Source: CAWAVN01 sp963844315
GTDB lineage: Bacteria; Planctomycetota; Planctomycetia; Planctomycetales; Planctomycetaceae
Assembly: GCA_963844315.1 (NCBI GenBank)
Contig: CAWJOC010000039.1
Span: forward strand, 1-64,000
Length of the DNA: 64,000 nt
Direction: 5' to 3'
Shown in pieces: positions 19,028-30,400 of the stretch (positions are counted from its first letter, which is position 1; each line of letters begins with the position of its first letter). The translations under genes were made by a program, and so were the position numbers. The notes under the pieces are model-generated. The model was not told the origin of the DNA, did not search any database, and worked only from the letters and a program-made list of their open reading frames with translations.

Positions 19028-22000
19028 TTAAAACAACCGTCCCGTTTGCGGACGGGGCGGTTTGTGTTCTGTGGAAGTTACCGCCGGGGACAATGGTTTT
19101 GTGTCAGCGGGACTCGCGTTCTTTGGCAAGTGCAAGCCCAGACGGCCATGCAACAAGGATTGAATGACCGGGCTTGGTTCCACGTTCGGGTCAAACATTT
19201 CCACAAATTGTTTCCGCCGCCAAGCCAACGGAATTCCATTAAGGTAAAGCACCCGATAGGAGGCCATCGCGGGAACGCGAGCATGCGGCGTCAGCACTCC
19301 CACCAAATTGAGCGGGTCGGCGGCGCTCAGCACGAGATATTCCTCGGTGGATTCCTGATCGCGAAGTTGCCGAAGGTTTCGGACGGTTTCGCCCAAAGCA
19401 AATTGCTCGCCGGAGACGCCGGTGATGAATCGTCCGCCGCGAAGTTCGCCCCTGGCTTCCAGCCTGCGGTAGATTTGAAGCAGCTCAAACCAGCGCGGAG
19501 CGCCCGGTTCGCGCATGAGCAAATCGCGAAATACCACGCCCCAACGCCTCAAAAGTTGCCACGCCCATTGCTCGGCGAGTTCGCTGGAAGAAGGAGAGGA
19601 AGCGCTCGCATCGGAAATGTTCCAAACCGACCATCGGCCCACGCTTTGGGATTGGCGTTGGCGGACGATTCGTTGCCGGGTGGCTCTTCGCGACGGAATG
19701 GCCGCCCCTTGGATCAATTGCCGGAGTCCCGAAAAACCATCCGCCGTCACCCGCCCTCGCGCCACCAATTCGCCCAGCACGTCCGGCAGTTGGGCGGGCA
19801 GCATTTGGATGGCTTGGGCCAAATCCGCAGCGAACATCGCTCCCTTTTGGGTGAGGACTTCGAGAACGTGCTCGGCGGGGCTGGTGAGTGGTTCGTCCAG
19901 CACGCCGTTTCGCATCGTGCCGAGCCAGGCGGCATCTTCGCGAAGCATTAACCCCACGGGAATGCTTTTGGTCATGGAAGACATGGGCCGGCTCTTGTTT
20001 GGGTTCTTCTTGGGAGGATAAAGCCGGCCCCATGTCACTTCGCCGGTCAGACACAACTCATCGAGCCATTCGGGGCGGTAACCATCCACCCTTTGCGGCA
20101 GGATGTCTCGCTCCCAAGCCACGGCGGGAATGTCGAAGCCTTGCAGTTGTCCGATGACTTCAAACAAACCGTTGCTGCCCGCTCGGCGGGAATCTCTGGC
20201 AAGCCCGTGATACTCGGACAGAAATCGAATGAAGACATCCACGCCCACGGGTTCGATTTCCCGCCGAAGTCCCGCGACGGTTTCCCGGTGGATGCGGGCC
20301 AGAATCCGGCGATGACACCATTCCAAAGGCGGGCTGGAATCTGGTTCAAAGTCGGGAGTAAAACGTCCGCGAAGCACCGTGCCTTCGCCTTCCAATGCGT
20401 GAAGCGATGCCTCGACTTGAGATTCCTCCAACGCCAATTCAGCGGCCAGTTGCCCAATGGTGACAGGACCGGAAACCTCCAAAAGTCCCCGGACCATCGC
20501 GAGTCGGCCATCAATCGAAGACCATTCCTGACGCACCGTCGAAGGCACGGCAATCGGCGGATGAGCGGCGATTCCCGCAAACGCCGCACAAGCCGCGGGC
20601 CAGCGCTCGGCGGAAACCCAAGCCGTCCGGCCATCGGGACGCTGAAAAGTCGTGGCCCGGCCTTCGCTGACCAGTTGCGCAAACCATGCCCTTTGGTCGG
20701 CATCACGTGACTCTTGGAGAACCAATCGGGAGAGCAGCACATCGTGCAATTCATCGGCATCGCGGATGGCGGGCAAGGCGTCTGCGACCACACGGGCAAT
20801 CGCCAAGGGATCGAGCTTGCCCAAATCCTGGACGCTCTCCACCGACAGCGACCGGCGAGATTGCACCGCTCTGGCCCGCCGTTCCTGAACTTCGCCGCCA
20901 TCCAAAAACGCATAAGGGTTCGAGTTCAATAGCTCATAACTAAATGGCGACGGCTCACGAGTATCGCGGGCGATTTGCTGGATCTCTCCCCGCTCGATTT
21001 GAGCCAAAACCGATTTGAGTCCCGTGAGGTTGACGTATTCATTCAGGCAATCGTGCATCGTCTGTTGGACGAGCGGATGATCCGGGATTTCAATGTCGCC
21101 GGTGTGTTCTTCCTGGCATCCGGTGAGGCGGGGAAACACCGCCGTGAGCAGATCATCCGCCCGAAACCGTTGCAGGGCGGGCGGGACTTTTTTGCCTTGG
21201 CTGCTGCGCATCACCAGGAGCGAACGGGTCACGTTCCAACGCCAGCGGATTTGAAACACCGGAGCCGCGAGCAGGGCTTGCTCCAAAAGTCCCTGGGCGT
21301 TGGACGGGGTCAGCATGGAAAACAGGCTCTCAATTGGAAAGCTATGCTGCGGACCGAGCGAGAGAATGAAGCCATCATCATCGGCGCGTGGCTTGCAGTT
21401 CAAAATCGTAGGACCGGCAGAACCGCTTTCGCATCGCGAAACCCCAAGCCCGGTTAATGGCCGCCCCAAAGGGGGCATGCACCACCAATTGCATCCCGTC
21501 AGTCTCATCGAAAAAGCGTTCGTAAACCACGCGCTGTTGCGTGGGCAAGAGTCCCACGGCGGCTTTTTGGGCCATTGTATAAGTCACGGCTTGCGAAGCG
21601 GCGAACGGAGAACAAGAAGTGTCTTTGATGAGCCAGCTTTCGGCTTCCGCGGGGTTTTCGACGCGGGCTTCCAACTCCTCCCGAAGTCTGGCGATTTCTT
21701 CCGATAGCTCGAAACTTCGACCCGGTCCTTCGCCTTGCCAGAACGGAATGGTGGGCGGAGCGCCTTGGGCGTCGTAGACCGTGACATCCCCGCCGCGAAC
21801 GTGCTTGACCCGCCATGAGGTGTTGCCCAACAGGAACACATCTCCGGCATTGCTTTCCACGGCGAACTCTTCATCCAAAAAGCCAACCACGGTGTTTTCC
21901 GGCTCGGCGACCACTCGGTAAGACGCGATTTCGGGAATCGCACCGCCGTTGGTGGTCGCGGCGATTCTCGCGCCCTTTCGTGCCCGAAGTTTTTTCTGGA

Positions 22001-23432
22001 CGTGATCGTGATGCAGATACGTCCTACCCCTGCCGCTGGCTTGCGAGATGCCTTCGCTCAGATATTCCAGGACGCGATTAAAGTCCTCGCGCTTCAGATT
22101 GCGGTACGAATGAGCCATCTTGATGAGGGCATAAAGTTCCTCGATGTCCCATTCCTCGGTGGAGACCTCGGCCACGATTTGCTGGGCCAAAACGTCGAGG
22201 GGCGATTCGGGAATGATCGTGGTATCCATCCGCCCCTGCCGGACCGCGCGAATCAGCGCCATGCACTCGATCAACTCATCGCGCGTGAGGGCAAACAGTC
22301 GCCCTTTGGGGATCAAACCCAACGAGTGGCCCGACCGCCCGATCCGCTGCAAAAACGTGGCGATGGATCTGGGTGAACCCACCTGGATCACCAGGTCGAT
22401 ATAGCCCACGTCCAAGCCGAGTTCCAAGGATGCGGTTGCCACCACGGCTTTCAATTCCCCGGTCTTCAGCCGTTGCTCGGTCTTTAGGCGGATGTCCGCC
22501 GAGAGCGAACCGTGATGGCTGCCGACATGGTCTTCGCCCAAGAGTTCCGTCAGTTGATGTGTGATCCGTTCGGCCAAGCGGCGGGTGTTGACGAAGATCA
22601 ACGTGCTGCGGTGTTCCTGGATCAACCGGACAATCCGCTGGTTAACCTCGGCCCATTGCTCGTGCATGCAGACCGCGCCGAGTTCGCTGGGCGGAACTTC
22701 GATGGCCAAATCCAATTCCCGCCCATGCCCCACATCGATTATCGTGCAAGAATCTTTTCGCTCTCCGATGAGATATTCCGCCATGCGTTCGATGGGCTTT
22801 TGCGTGGCGGAAAGGCCAATGCGCTGCAGGGGCTTTTGAGTGACGGCTTCGAGGCGCTCCATCGTCAGCGACCAATGCGAGCCGCGTTTGTCCCGGACCA
22901 GGGCGTGGATTTCATCGACGATCAATGTTTCCACGTTCCGCAGCGTCTCGCGCGCTTTGGGAGCAGTCAGCATCAAATACAACGATTCGGGTGTGGTCAC
23001 CAGAATGTGCGGAGGTCGGCGGACCAAAGCCGCACGTCTTGACGATGATGTGTCGCCTGTCCGTAATCCCACGCGAATCGCCGGCTCATGGGAAAGCGAT
23101 TCCCCTTCTTCCAACGTTTGCTTGGCGAGAACGAAGATTTCTTGAAGCGGGACTTGCAGGTTTTTGTGCATGTCATTCGAGAGCGCGCGAAGCGGCGAGA
23201 CGTACACCACGCGCGTCGCCTCTTCCAACGTCCCGGAAAACCACTCCTTGAACAGCCGGTCAATGCAGGAAAGAAACGCCGTCAAAGTTTTGCCGCTGCC
23301 GGTGGGAGCCGCGATGAGGGTGTGCTCTCTGGAAGCAATCGCGGGCCAGCCTTTGTGTTGGGGTTCGGTCGGCGATTGGAACCGCGTATGGAACCACTCG
23401 GCGATCAAAGGATGGAATCCGAAAAATGACAT
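19028..23432 (-). CDS. lhr: Lhr-type superfamily 2 DNA helicase (one frameshift)
   Basis: From ATG 23432: Q-motif region, Walker A APTGSGKT, DEIH box (LIVDEIHAL), motif VSPLRAL, the second RecA domain (TLIFVNTRRLAERI, QRIGRSGH) and the start of the Lhr-specific winged-helix/beta-barrel region. The first frame ends at 21378 just after RSYDFELQA; the continuation ADDDGFILSLGPQHSFPIE and the remaining about 790 residues are in the next frame. One base is therefore missing near 21390. Joined length is about 1465 residues, typical for long bacterial Lhr, which acts in DNA repair. It is monocistronic as far as can be seen. Confidence 0.92.
19030..19062 (-). terminator. Intrinsic terminator overlapping the lhr stop codon
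   Basis: On the - strand an 11-bp stem (AACCGCCCCGT pairing with ACGGGACGGTT, one G-T wobble; + strand arms 19035-19045 and 19052-19062) is followed by TGTTTT. The hairpin encodes the last codons of the Lhr protein, so the terminator is embedded in the coding end. Confidence 0.6.
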
Positions 23433-23646
23433 CAGGCGGAACTTTCGGCTGGGAGGAAATGGTTCGTTGCGTCCAGCATACCATGATCCTCTATCCGAAC
23501 AGATGTTCCTTACTCCGAAATTCTTTCCCGCACCGGTTTGACTCCCCGCAAACTCAACCTATGTTTGCTGTGTCACTCAGAATGACGACCGCGTGAGTCT
23601 CCGAAGGGGATGGCGAACGCTTGACGTGAGTGATTAACACGAAAGT

Positions 23647-23883
23647 TCAGGTTGCGTTGCTTCGGCAACGTGACTGAATCTCGAGCGCGGCAAGGAAAGC
23701 TGGGAGCTTTGAGGGGACCTTGCCGCGCTCTTTTTCGCTCTTTCCGCGCTCGGAATTTTCTGGAATCTCGACGGCTTGGGGACCTATCAAGGGTTTTGCC
23801 GACTTTTCCGCCAGTTCACGCTCCAAATTGCCGATCCTTGACGTGAGATCTCGGCATTCAATATGGAGGGGCGAGATGGACAT
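23647..23883 (-). CDS. Possible small coiled-coil protein (78 aa)
   Basis: From ATG 23883 the frame reads a helix-forming stretch (LTSRIGNLERELAEKSAKPL) and a charged tail rich in Lys/Glu/Ser. It overlaps the start of the + strand small membrane gene at 23876 by 8 bp, so both cannot have an undisturbed leader. No family is recognised; it is kept only because the composition is protein-like. Confidence 0.22.
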   Translation of the reverse strand: MSISPLHIECRDLTSRIGNLERELAEKSAKPLIGPQAVEIPENSERGKSEKERGKVPSKLPAFLAALEIQSRCRSNAT

Positions 23884-24115
23884 TCCACGAACCCATCGGA
23901 CCATCCCCATACTTCTCCACAATCATGGCTTGCTTGGTCTGATTTGGTTTGTTGGCGGTTGCCTTTGGACGGCGAGCATTCTCCCCCTTTGGGAATCCAA
24001 CGGCCAAAAGTCAACGCCACCTGCGTCTGAACTCATCGAGTGCCAGACAAGCCCATCTCAAAAACGGGCCAACTTCGAGGAAGACTTTGCTCCACCGAGA
24101 GTGTTAGAGCGGTAA
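23876..24115 (+). CDS. Small single-pass membrane protein (79 aa)
   Basis: ATG 23876 is preceded by GGAGGGG (about 23867-23873), a strong ribosome binding site that decides the start inside a longer open frame. One hydrophobic helix spans about residues 16-34 (LGLIWFVGGCLWTASIL), with a short polar tail. Its TAA is directly followed by the ATG of the next gene, indicating translational coupling. No family is recognised. Confidence 0.6.
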   Translation: MDIPRTHRTIPILLHNHGLLGLIWFVGGCLWTASILPLWESNGQKSTPPASELIECQTSPSQKRANFEEDFAPPRVLER

Positions 24116-24541
24116 ATGGCCATGATGCACCATCCCTTTCAAATCGCGCGCTGGGCACTCTTGGCGAGTTTCGCGGTGATGGTTTTCGTGGTGGCGTTTC
24201 CCAATCCCTGGCCTTCGTCCGCCTGGAAACTCGCCGAGAAGAACCGCTACGAACAGCGGTATCCGGCATTGCGGAAACAGATGGGACTGAAAACGGAAGC
24301 CGGTACACACTTGGCGAAGGGCAGCAAGAAAACTCCAAACCCCGTGGAGCGAACAGCGCGAGAGAATTCCGACACACTCTTGCGAACGGCGCATTTGCCT
24401 TCGCGAAAGGAAAACGGCGATGACCGGCCGCGTGGCGTCAGGATGCAGGAGCCGATTTTCTTTGACGACGAGCCGACGGAAGGCCAACTCGCTCCCGATC
24501 CCACCCATTTAGAGACGCCGCCCCAATCGCGGGAGCGATAA
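24116..24541 (+). CDS. Single-pass membrane protein, unknown (141 aa)
   Basis: The ATG at 24116 touches the preceding stop codon (TAA-ATG). One membrane helix lies at about residues 10-28 (ARWALLASFAVMVFVVAF), followed by a long, charged, apparently disordered tail rich in Arg/Glu/Pro. With the preceding 79-residue protein it forms a two-gene membrane unit of unknown role. Confidence 0.6.
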   Translation: MAMMHHPFQIARWALLASFAVMVFVVAFPNPWPSSAWKLAEKNRYEQRYPALRKQMGLKTEAGTHLAKGSKKTPNPVERTARENSDTLLRTAHLPSRKENGDDRPRGVRMQEPIFFDDEPTEGQLAPDPTHLETPPQSRER

Positions 24542-24989
24542 TCGGGCGAATGCGGCGGATCAACTCCGGCAACCGCATATCTTTTGGGGCATCCTCTGAT
24601 CGCGGTTAATCGCCTCATCCAACAGATCAATGGCCCCATCCAAATGATCCGGTTCCATTTCCAGCACCAACCTCAAACTTTGCAAAACCTCTTGCAACCC
24701 TAAAGGTCGGCGCGGCTCGTGTTTGGATTTGTTCGGACGCTGGGAGTTCACGGGGGAACGCATCGGCGGGGTCAGAGCCTCGAAAGTTACTCAATGAAGT
24801 CATTTCTGAAGGCGACACACCGGGGAATGGAAAAAACCGTCGCCTTGCCGACAAAACTTTTGAGAAACTTTCGAAAAACTCCCCACCACAAGAAATCATG
24901 CGGATCTTCCTCGGCAAATCCGGATTTGCCGTGATTTCAACCGCGACCCGACGGAACCCGATCGTTGCGGGCGATTTTTTGGGTCGCCC
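24542..24989. other. Intergenic; one weak small ORF
   Basis: No confident gene in 448 bp. A - strand frame at 24560-24763 (67 residues, with an amphipathic acidic segment EPDHLDGAIDLLDEAI) could be a small protein, but it lacks a clear ribosome binding site and any recognised relative. Confidence 0.3.
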
Positions 24990-25586
24990 CTAAAAGCGAA
25001 ATGGCCCTTCACAACTGATTTGGGTGAGAGGCTTTCTTCCGGTTGGCACTTCCCGCTCTTTGAGTTCCTTGGGCAGACTGTCCACGTCGCCGGGCTTGCC
25101 CACCGCGACCATGGCTTCCACATCGTAATCGTCTGGGATCCCCAGGTCCTGCCGTGCTTTGTCGCGGTCGAAGCCCGCCATGCCGTGCACGACCAGATCC
25201 ATCGCGGTCGCTTGCAGCGCGAAGTTTTCAAAGGCCGCCCCGGCGTCGAATGTGTGCACCGGGTTGGGCTTGCCGTTGCGCTCAAAAACTTTATGAGACG
25301 CCACGACCAACAGCACTCCGGCATTCTCGCACCAGGTTTGGTTGGCCTCCATCAGCAGATTGAAAAAGGTCTGCCAATGCGGCGTGTCGCGATGAGCGTA
25401 CAAGAACCGCCACTCTTGTTCGTTATAGGTCGAAGGCGCCCAGCGGGCGGCTTCCAGAAGCACATTCAACTCGTCTTGAGCCACCGCTTCCCCCGACATC
25501 GCCCGCGGCGACCAGCGCCGGATGAAAATTGACTCGATCGGATGATCGGCTTTCCGGTGGTTGAGAGGATCTGGGAGCGAAGTCAT
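24990..25586 (-). CDS. Nitroreductase-family protein
   Basis: 198 residues from the ATG at 25586, with GGAG upstream; an in-frame extension to 25643 is possible. The FMN-binding N-terminal motif is SIFIRRWSPRAMS, followed by LLEAARWAPSTYNEQEWRFL, AGAAFENFALQATAMDLVVHGM and the C-terminal GIPDDYDVEAMVAVG segment, all in family order. It is an NAD(P)H-dependent flavin oxidoreductase acting on nitro or quinone compounds; the physiological substrate is unknown. It is monocistronic, with about 690 bp of non-coding sequence upstream. Confidence 0.88.
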   Translation of the reverse strand: MTSLPDPLNHRKADHPIESIFIRRWSPRAMSGEAVAQDELNVLLEAARWAPSTYNEQEWRFLYAHRDTPHWQTFFNLLMEANQTWCENAGVLLVVASHKVFERNGKPNPVHTFDAGAAFENFALQATAMDLVVHGMAGFDRDKARQDLGIPDDYDVEAMVAVGKPGDVDSLPKELKEREVPTGRKPLTQISCEGPFRF

Positions 25587-26277
25587 AGTTCGCAGCTCCG
25601 GCTTGTGGATTGGGTTCGAAGACACGACGACCTTCCCAATCATAGTTCCGCCGGTCTGAAATGAAAACCGCTAAGAAATCATTGAGCAGACGAGTTACCA
25701 TAAGCCGCTCTAAGTAAAATCCGTGCTTACGAAAAATGCGAAGCTGCGCAATGAGAACGCACTTCAAAGCCAGATCAACGATTTCTGGGTCGCGTTCTCG
25801 ATGAAAAATTCTTCACAGGTTGAATTCGCTTCCTGAGGGATTTCGCTGCAAATGCCCTACGATTTCGGCCCATTCTCGGTAAGGCCATGAAGGGAGTCCC
25901 AAAGCACAATCCGATTTGGCACGAACTTTGCCTAAAGATGCCTTCGAACGATAAGCGCTCCACCTTATCAATAATCACGGAGTTGCGATTGGTTCACATG
26001 TAACCGCATTGTCCCAACCAAACCAAGGTTGGCCCCGCCAAAACTCATCCCTCCTTAACCGATAACTCCGCTAACTCTGCTAACTTCATTCGAGAAATCA
26101 CGCTCGACTTACGCTCAAAGGGGTGCGTTGCTTGCCCCGGGCATGCTGATCGCTCCTTGCTTATTAGTGTATGGAATGCTCATTCCGGCCTTCACCTTTG
26201 ACAGTCCTTGAACTCCTCGTCAAGTCATCAGTTACGAAGACGAACTCGAGCGAGGTCATCTCTAAGAGGTCGTTACG
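25587..26277. other. Long intergenic region
   Basis: No supported gene in about 690 bp between the divergent nitroreductase and WD40 genes. Base composition is less GC-rich than in the neighbouring genes. Short ORFs on both strands have no protein-like features. Confidence 0.5.
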
Positions 26278-27375
26278 ATGTGGAATAGAAATCCAAGGGA
26301 TGGTCGTCGAAACAGTGTTCTTCCCGCCGCACTCATGGATGGAATCCTTCATGGTCTAAAGGTTGTTTTGTCATTCGCATTGGCCAGCGTTCTCCTCGCG
26401 GGTGGGTCGCTCTTTCCGCTACTTTGGGACGAACGGGATTCGGAATCCGCATTGGCGGTCTCTTCCGAATTATGCGAGCCGATCTATCACATTGAATCCG
26501 GCTCAAACGAACTTGCCCTGCTTGTGAGAACGCGGGGAGACCTCGTCGTTCGCGACCAGAACACGGGCGAACTCCTAAAGCAGTTGCCCAAGCAGCAAGC
26601 CAACCCGGCGTCCGCTGCCTGGGTTCCTCGTTCCCGTCAAGTGCTGATTGGTTTTGCCGATGGCCGACTGATGCTCTGGGAACCCGAGCGTTCCTCGGAA
26701 TGGTATTTCCCCCGGAGAATACATCGGCAATCGATTCGTGCGGTGGCAATCACAAACGAGGGAACGACTGCGGTCACGGGAAGTCTGAATCGAATTTGCG
26801 TTTGGGATCTTACAACCCGAAAGCTCATCGCCCAATCCCCGATCGCCGATGGGAACCTCACTCAGATTCAGTTATCCCCGGATGATGCGCAATTACTCGT
26901 GGGCTGCGATGATGGAAGAATCAAAATTCTGAGACTTCGGGATCTTCGCGTGGTTAAGCAATTCCGGCCAGAGACGCGTTGCATCAGCCATCTGAAATTG
27001 TTGCCGTTCAGAAATCAAATCCTAGTGGGAAACCTTGATGGCACGGCATTCCTGATGGATCGAAGCACGGGGGAAATCTCTCGCAGGCTGAACCTGGCTC
27101 GCATAAACCTTCTTGATCTGAAGATTTCACCCGACGGACTGTTCGTTGCGTGCACCGATTTGACAAATGGCATCCATGTTTATTCGCTGGACACTTGGGA
27201 AAGGATCGCGACTTTCAAAGGCCATTCGAAACCGGCTTCGAGCCTAAGGTTTTCAGAGTCTGAGCCTGTGCTCTACTCTGGAAGTCACGATGGAACAGTG
27301 CGGAGTTGGGACCTGAACTCCTTTACGGAACTTGGAGGTTATCGCGCCTCGGTGCCGATGAATGAGGATTACTAA
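26278..27375 (+). CDS. Membrane-anchored WD40-repeat protein
   Basis: 365 residues from ATG 26278; Met20 (26335) is an alternative start that would still keep the membrane helix. One N-terminal helix spans about 27-50 (VVLSFALASVLLAGGSLFPLL), then about seven WD40 blades; the clearest are AVTGSLNRICVWDLTTRKLI and LYSGSHDGTVRSWDL. It probably anchors a propeller facing the periplasm. No enzymatic domain. It is convergent with the giant cytochrome-WD40 gene, separated by 48 bp. Confidence 0.82.
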   Translation: MWNRNPRDGRRNSVLPAALMDGILHGLKVVLSFALASVLLAGGSLFPLLWDERDSESALAVSSELCEPIYHIESGSNELALLVRTRGDLVVRDQNTGELLKQLPKQQANPASAAWVPRSRQVLIGFADGRLMLWEPERSSEWYFPRRIHRQSIRAVAITNEGTTAVTGSLNRICVWDLTTRKLIAQSPIADGNLTQIQLSPDDAQLLVGCDDGRIKILRLRDLRVVKQFRPETRCISHLKLLPFRNQILVGNLDGTAFLMDRSTGEISRRLNLARINLLDLKISPDGLFVACTDLTNGIHVYSLDTWERIATFKGHSKPASSLRFSESEPVLYSGSHDGTVRSWDLNSFTELGGYRASVPMNEDY

Positions 27376-27423
27376 GATTGACCGCTCTGGCATTTCGATC
27401 AACGCATTGACGAAGTCGGGATT

Positions 27424-30400
27424 CTACTTCGCCGGTTCGAGGGGCTTCATCGGTTGGCCGTTATTGCCGTTCCAAAGGTAAAGGATCCCCGCGGCGGAAC
27501 CTGAAGCGACGATGTTGCTGTCGGGAGTGATGTCGATGCAGTGCAGCCAAGAATCCGCCCCGCCGAAGTTCCGGAAATTCCCGCCGTTAAAGGCATTGTG
27601 CATGCGGACCAAACGGTCTCCCGAACTCGAGACGATATTTTCCGATTCGCCCATGAAGCGAACCTGAGTGACGTGCTTGCCGAAGTTGGGAATCGTGACG
27701 ATTTGGTCCGCTGTTTCCGCATTCCAGGTCTTGATGGTCTGATCCGCCGAGGCGGAGACCAGCGTTTGCCCGTCGCCTTTCCAAGCCACGCTGAGGACGT
27801 AGCCGGTGTGCCCTTCGAACCGCCGGATTTGCTGCCCGGAAGCCACATCGAACGTGCGGAGATATTTGTCCGCCCCGGCCGTGGCGATGCGTTTGCCGTC
27901 AGGCGAGAATTTCGCGGAGTAGATCACATCATCGTGCGCTTGCGGCAAAAACATAGTGCGATTGCCATCCGCCACGTTAAAGAGATGCAACTCTCCGTTC
28001 CGCGACGGCACGCCGCCCGCGGCTAAAAGCTGCACGGCATCGGCGGAAAAATCCAAGGACATCACCCGGTCCGAAATCACTTCGGGCTTGTCGATGCTGC
28101 CGATGGTCCGTTCCAATCGCCAACCGGGGTTCAAATCCCAAATCCGCGCGGACTGATCGAGAGACCCGGAAACGATCTTCCCATGATCCAAAAATGCCAC
28201 CGTCGAGATTCCCTGGGCATGGCCCGCGAACGCTGCAAGCGCCGTGCCGGTTTCCGAATCCCAAGTGTGGACGCTGGGAAAATCGCCCGCCGTCGCCAAG
28301 AGGGATCCCTCCGGGGAAAACGCAATCGTCCGCAGCGCCTGGTCGGCGGCGTTTGATTCCTGATTGGCCGCTTCCAAAAGTTTCTGGACCTCCGCCACGG
28401 CGGCTTGGGCTTTGGTGAAGTTGTCTTTGACGAGGGGTACCAAATCCTGGGCCGCTTTCAATTCGCGGGCGGCAATCGCTTGCTGCTGCGAGGCCAGGTT
28501 TTGTGCCGAATCGGCCAGGCGCAGGGCGGCAAGGGCATCGTTATACGGCTTTTGCACCTCGGTCACTTTTTGAGCGGCCTGGTTGGCAATATTCACTGCA
28601 TTCTGCGCTGCTTGCGTTGGGGCGGCCACCGCGTTTTGAAGCTCTTGGGCTTTTTGCTGGGCCACCGTTACTGCAGCGCCCGCATCGGCGGAGGCTTTCT
28701 TCAGGTTTTCGTCCGTGGCGTTTGCATTCGAAGCGGCAGCCAATTGCGCGGCCTTTTGCTGGGCGAGGGGAACCAAAGCCGCCGCATTCTTGGCGGCGGT
28801 TTCCGCATTCGCTTGAGCCAACTGGGCATTTCGCGCCGCGGTCGAGGCTTCAATCGCCACTTTCTCGGCGGCGATTTTTTCGGTCATCGTTTTTTGGACC
28901 TCGGCCGATTTCTCTTGGACGGCTTTATTGGCCGCCGCGAGTGTTTCGCCAGCTTTCTTGTCGGCTTCTGTTTTCTTGGGGACGTCCTGCTCGGCGGCGT
29001 CCTGACGTTGCTTAGCGATGTTGACCCGTTGATTGGCCGCGTTTTGTTGTTGCGTTAATCTGGCCACTTGGGTTTTCCGTCGGATGTCGCCGCGCATCTC
29101 AGCGATTTGCTGACCGTTGATGTTCCAAAGCTTCGCGGTGTGATTGTCACTCGCCGAAGCCAGCCGTTGTCCATCCGGTCGAACCGCAATGGCGACCACC
29201 GCGCCCCCGTGATTGTATTGGCCGAGTTGCTGAGCGTTCTCCAAGTTCCATCGGCGAACCGTCGTATCCAAGCTGCCGGACAAGATTTGATTGGGCTGCG
29301 CCGGGTAAAGTGGCCAGTGAAGTGACTTGCCCACCATGACCTGGGATGTGCCGGATTCCATGAATGCTCCAAGCGCATAGCCCATCGCTTCCGGCTGAGA
29401 GGATGTTCGCCAGGGCGGAATTCCCCGGATCACCGACCGCAGCCAGAGCTAACACGATTCCGGTATGTTGCGTGAAGCGCTCTTGAGCCATTCCCGTTTG
29501 CAGGTCAAATACCATCGCGACGGGTTTTTCTCCGGCTGTGCCCGCGAGCACTTTATTCCCGTCTGGTGAGAAGGCCACACTTTTTACTGGACCTGGAAAG
29601 CCCGAAAGTTGCTGTGGCCCAAAGCCGCCACCATTGGTTTGCCAGAGCCGGACCTGATTGTTTTCCCCCGCCGTGGCCAGCACCTGCTCGTTGGGCGAAA
29701 TCGCCAAGGAGTTGATGGCCGCCCCGTGATTGGTCGCGAAAGTTGGCAGGCCGTTGGCGATGTTAAAACCTCGAAGAGACCCATCCTTCGATGTCATGAA
29801 CAAGGTTTGGCCGTTGGAGTGGAAGACCATCGAAGTAATCGGTTGCGTGTTTCCTAGCAAAGGAATGACGAACCGCAAAGGCCGTGTGGAGAGCGTGCCC
29901 GCATTGTTGCCCACAAGCAACCGATTGGATTCCTTTCCGAAAATCGCCGAGGTCAGACTGGGATCGGTAAAGCCTTCCAGAAGCCTTGGCGGGTTGGCTT
30001 CCAAGTCCCAGACCCAGGTCTCGCCGGGCTGTTGGTTCGCTGCCGCTGCGGTTGCCGCCAGGCGCTTACCATCCTGGGAAAAGCTGACAGAGTTCGGAAC
30101 CGCTGCCTGGCCGTTCAATGTTTGCAACAGTTGCCCGTTGTCGAGTTGGTAAATTCGAATTTGTTTGTCCTCGCCGGCTAAAGCGACGCGCTGCCGGTCA
30201 GGTCGGATTTGGACGGCGACGGGTTTGGCTTGATCGCTCCAGGCGCGAATCGTGGTTCCGTCCGCCGCGTTCCAAAACCGCACGCTGCGATCCGATGAGA
30301 CAGAGAACGGCTGATTGTTCGCCGCATATCCCACGCCCAGGATCCCATCGGCATGGCCGGGGAAGTTTTTGAGCAGCATGCCATCGGCCAGATTCCATAA

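Noticed and set aside
19046..19951. 301-residue + strand ORF over lhr
   Set aside because: Antisense shadow of the Lhr C-terminal region.
25775..25978. 67-residue - strand ORF in the long intergenic region
   Set aside because: No ribosome binding site, biased composition and no protein-like features.
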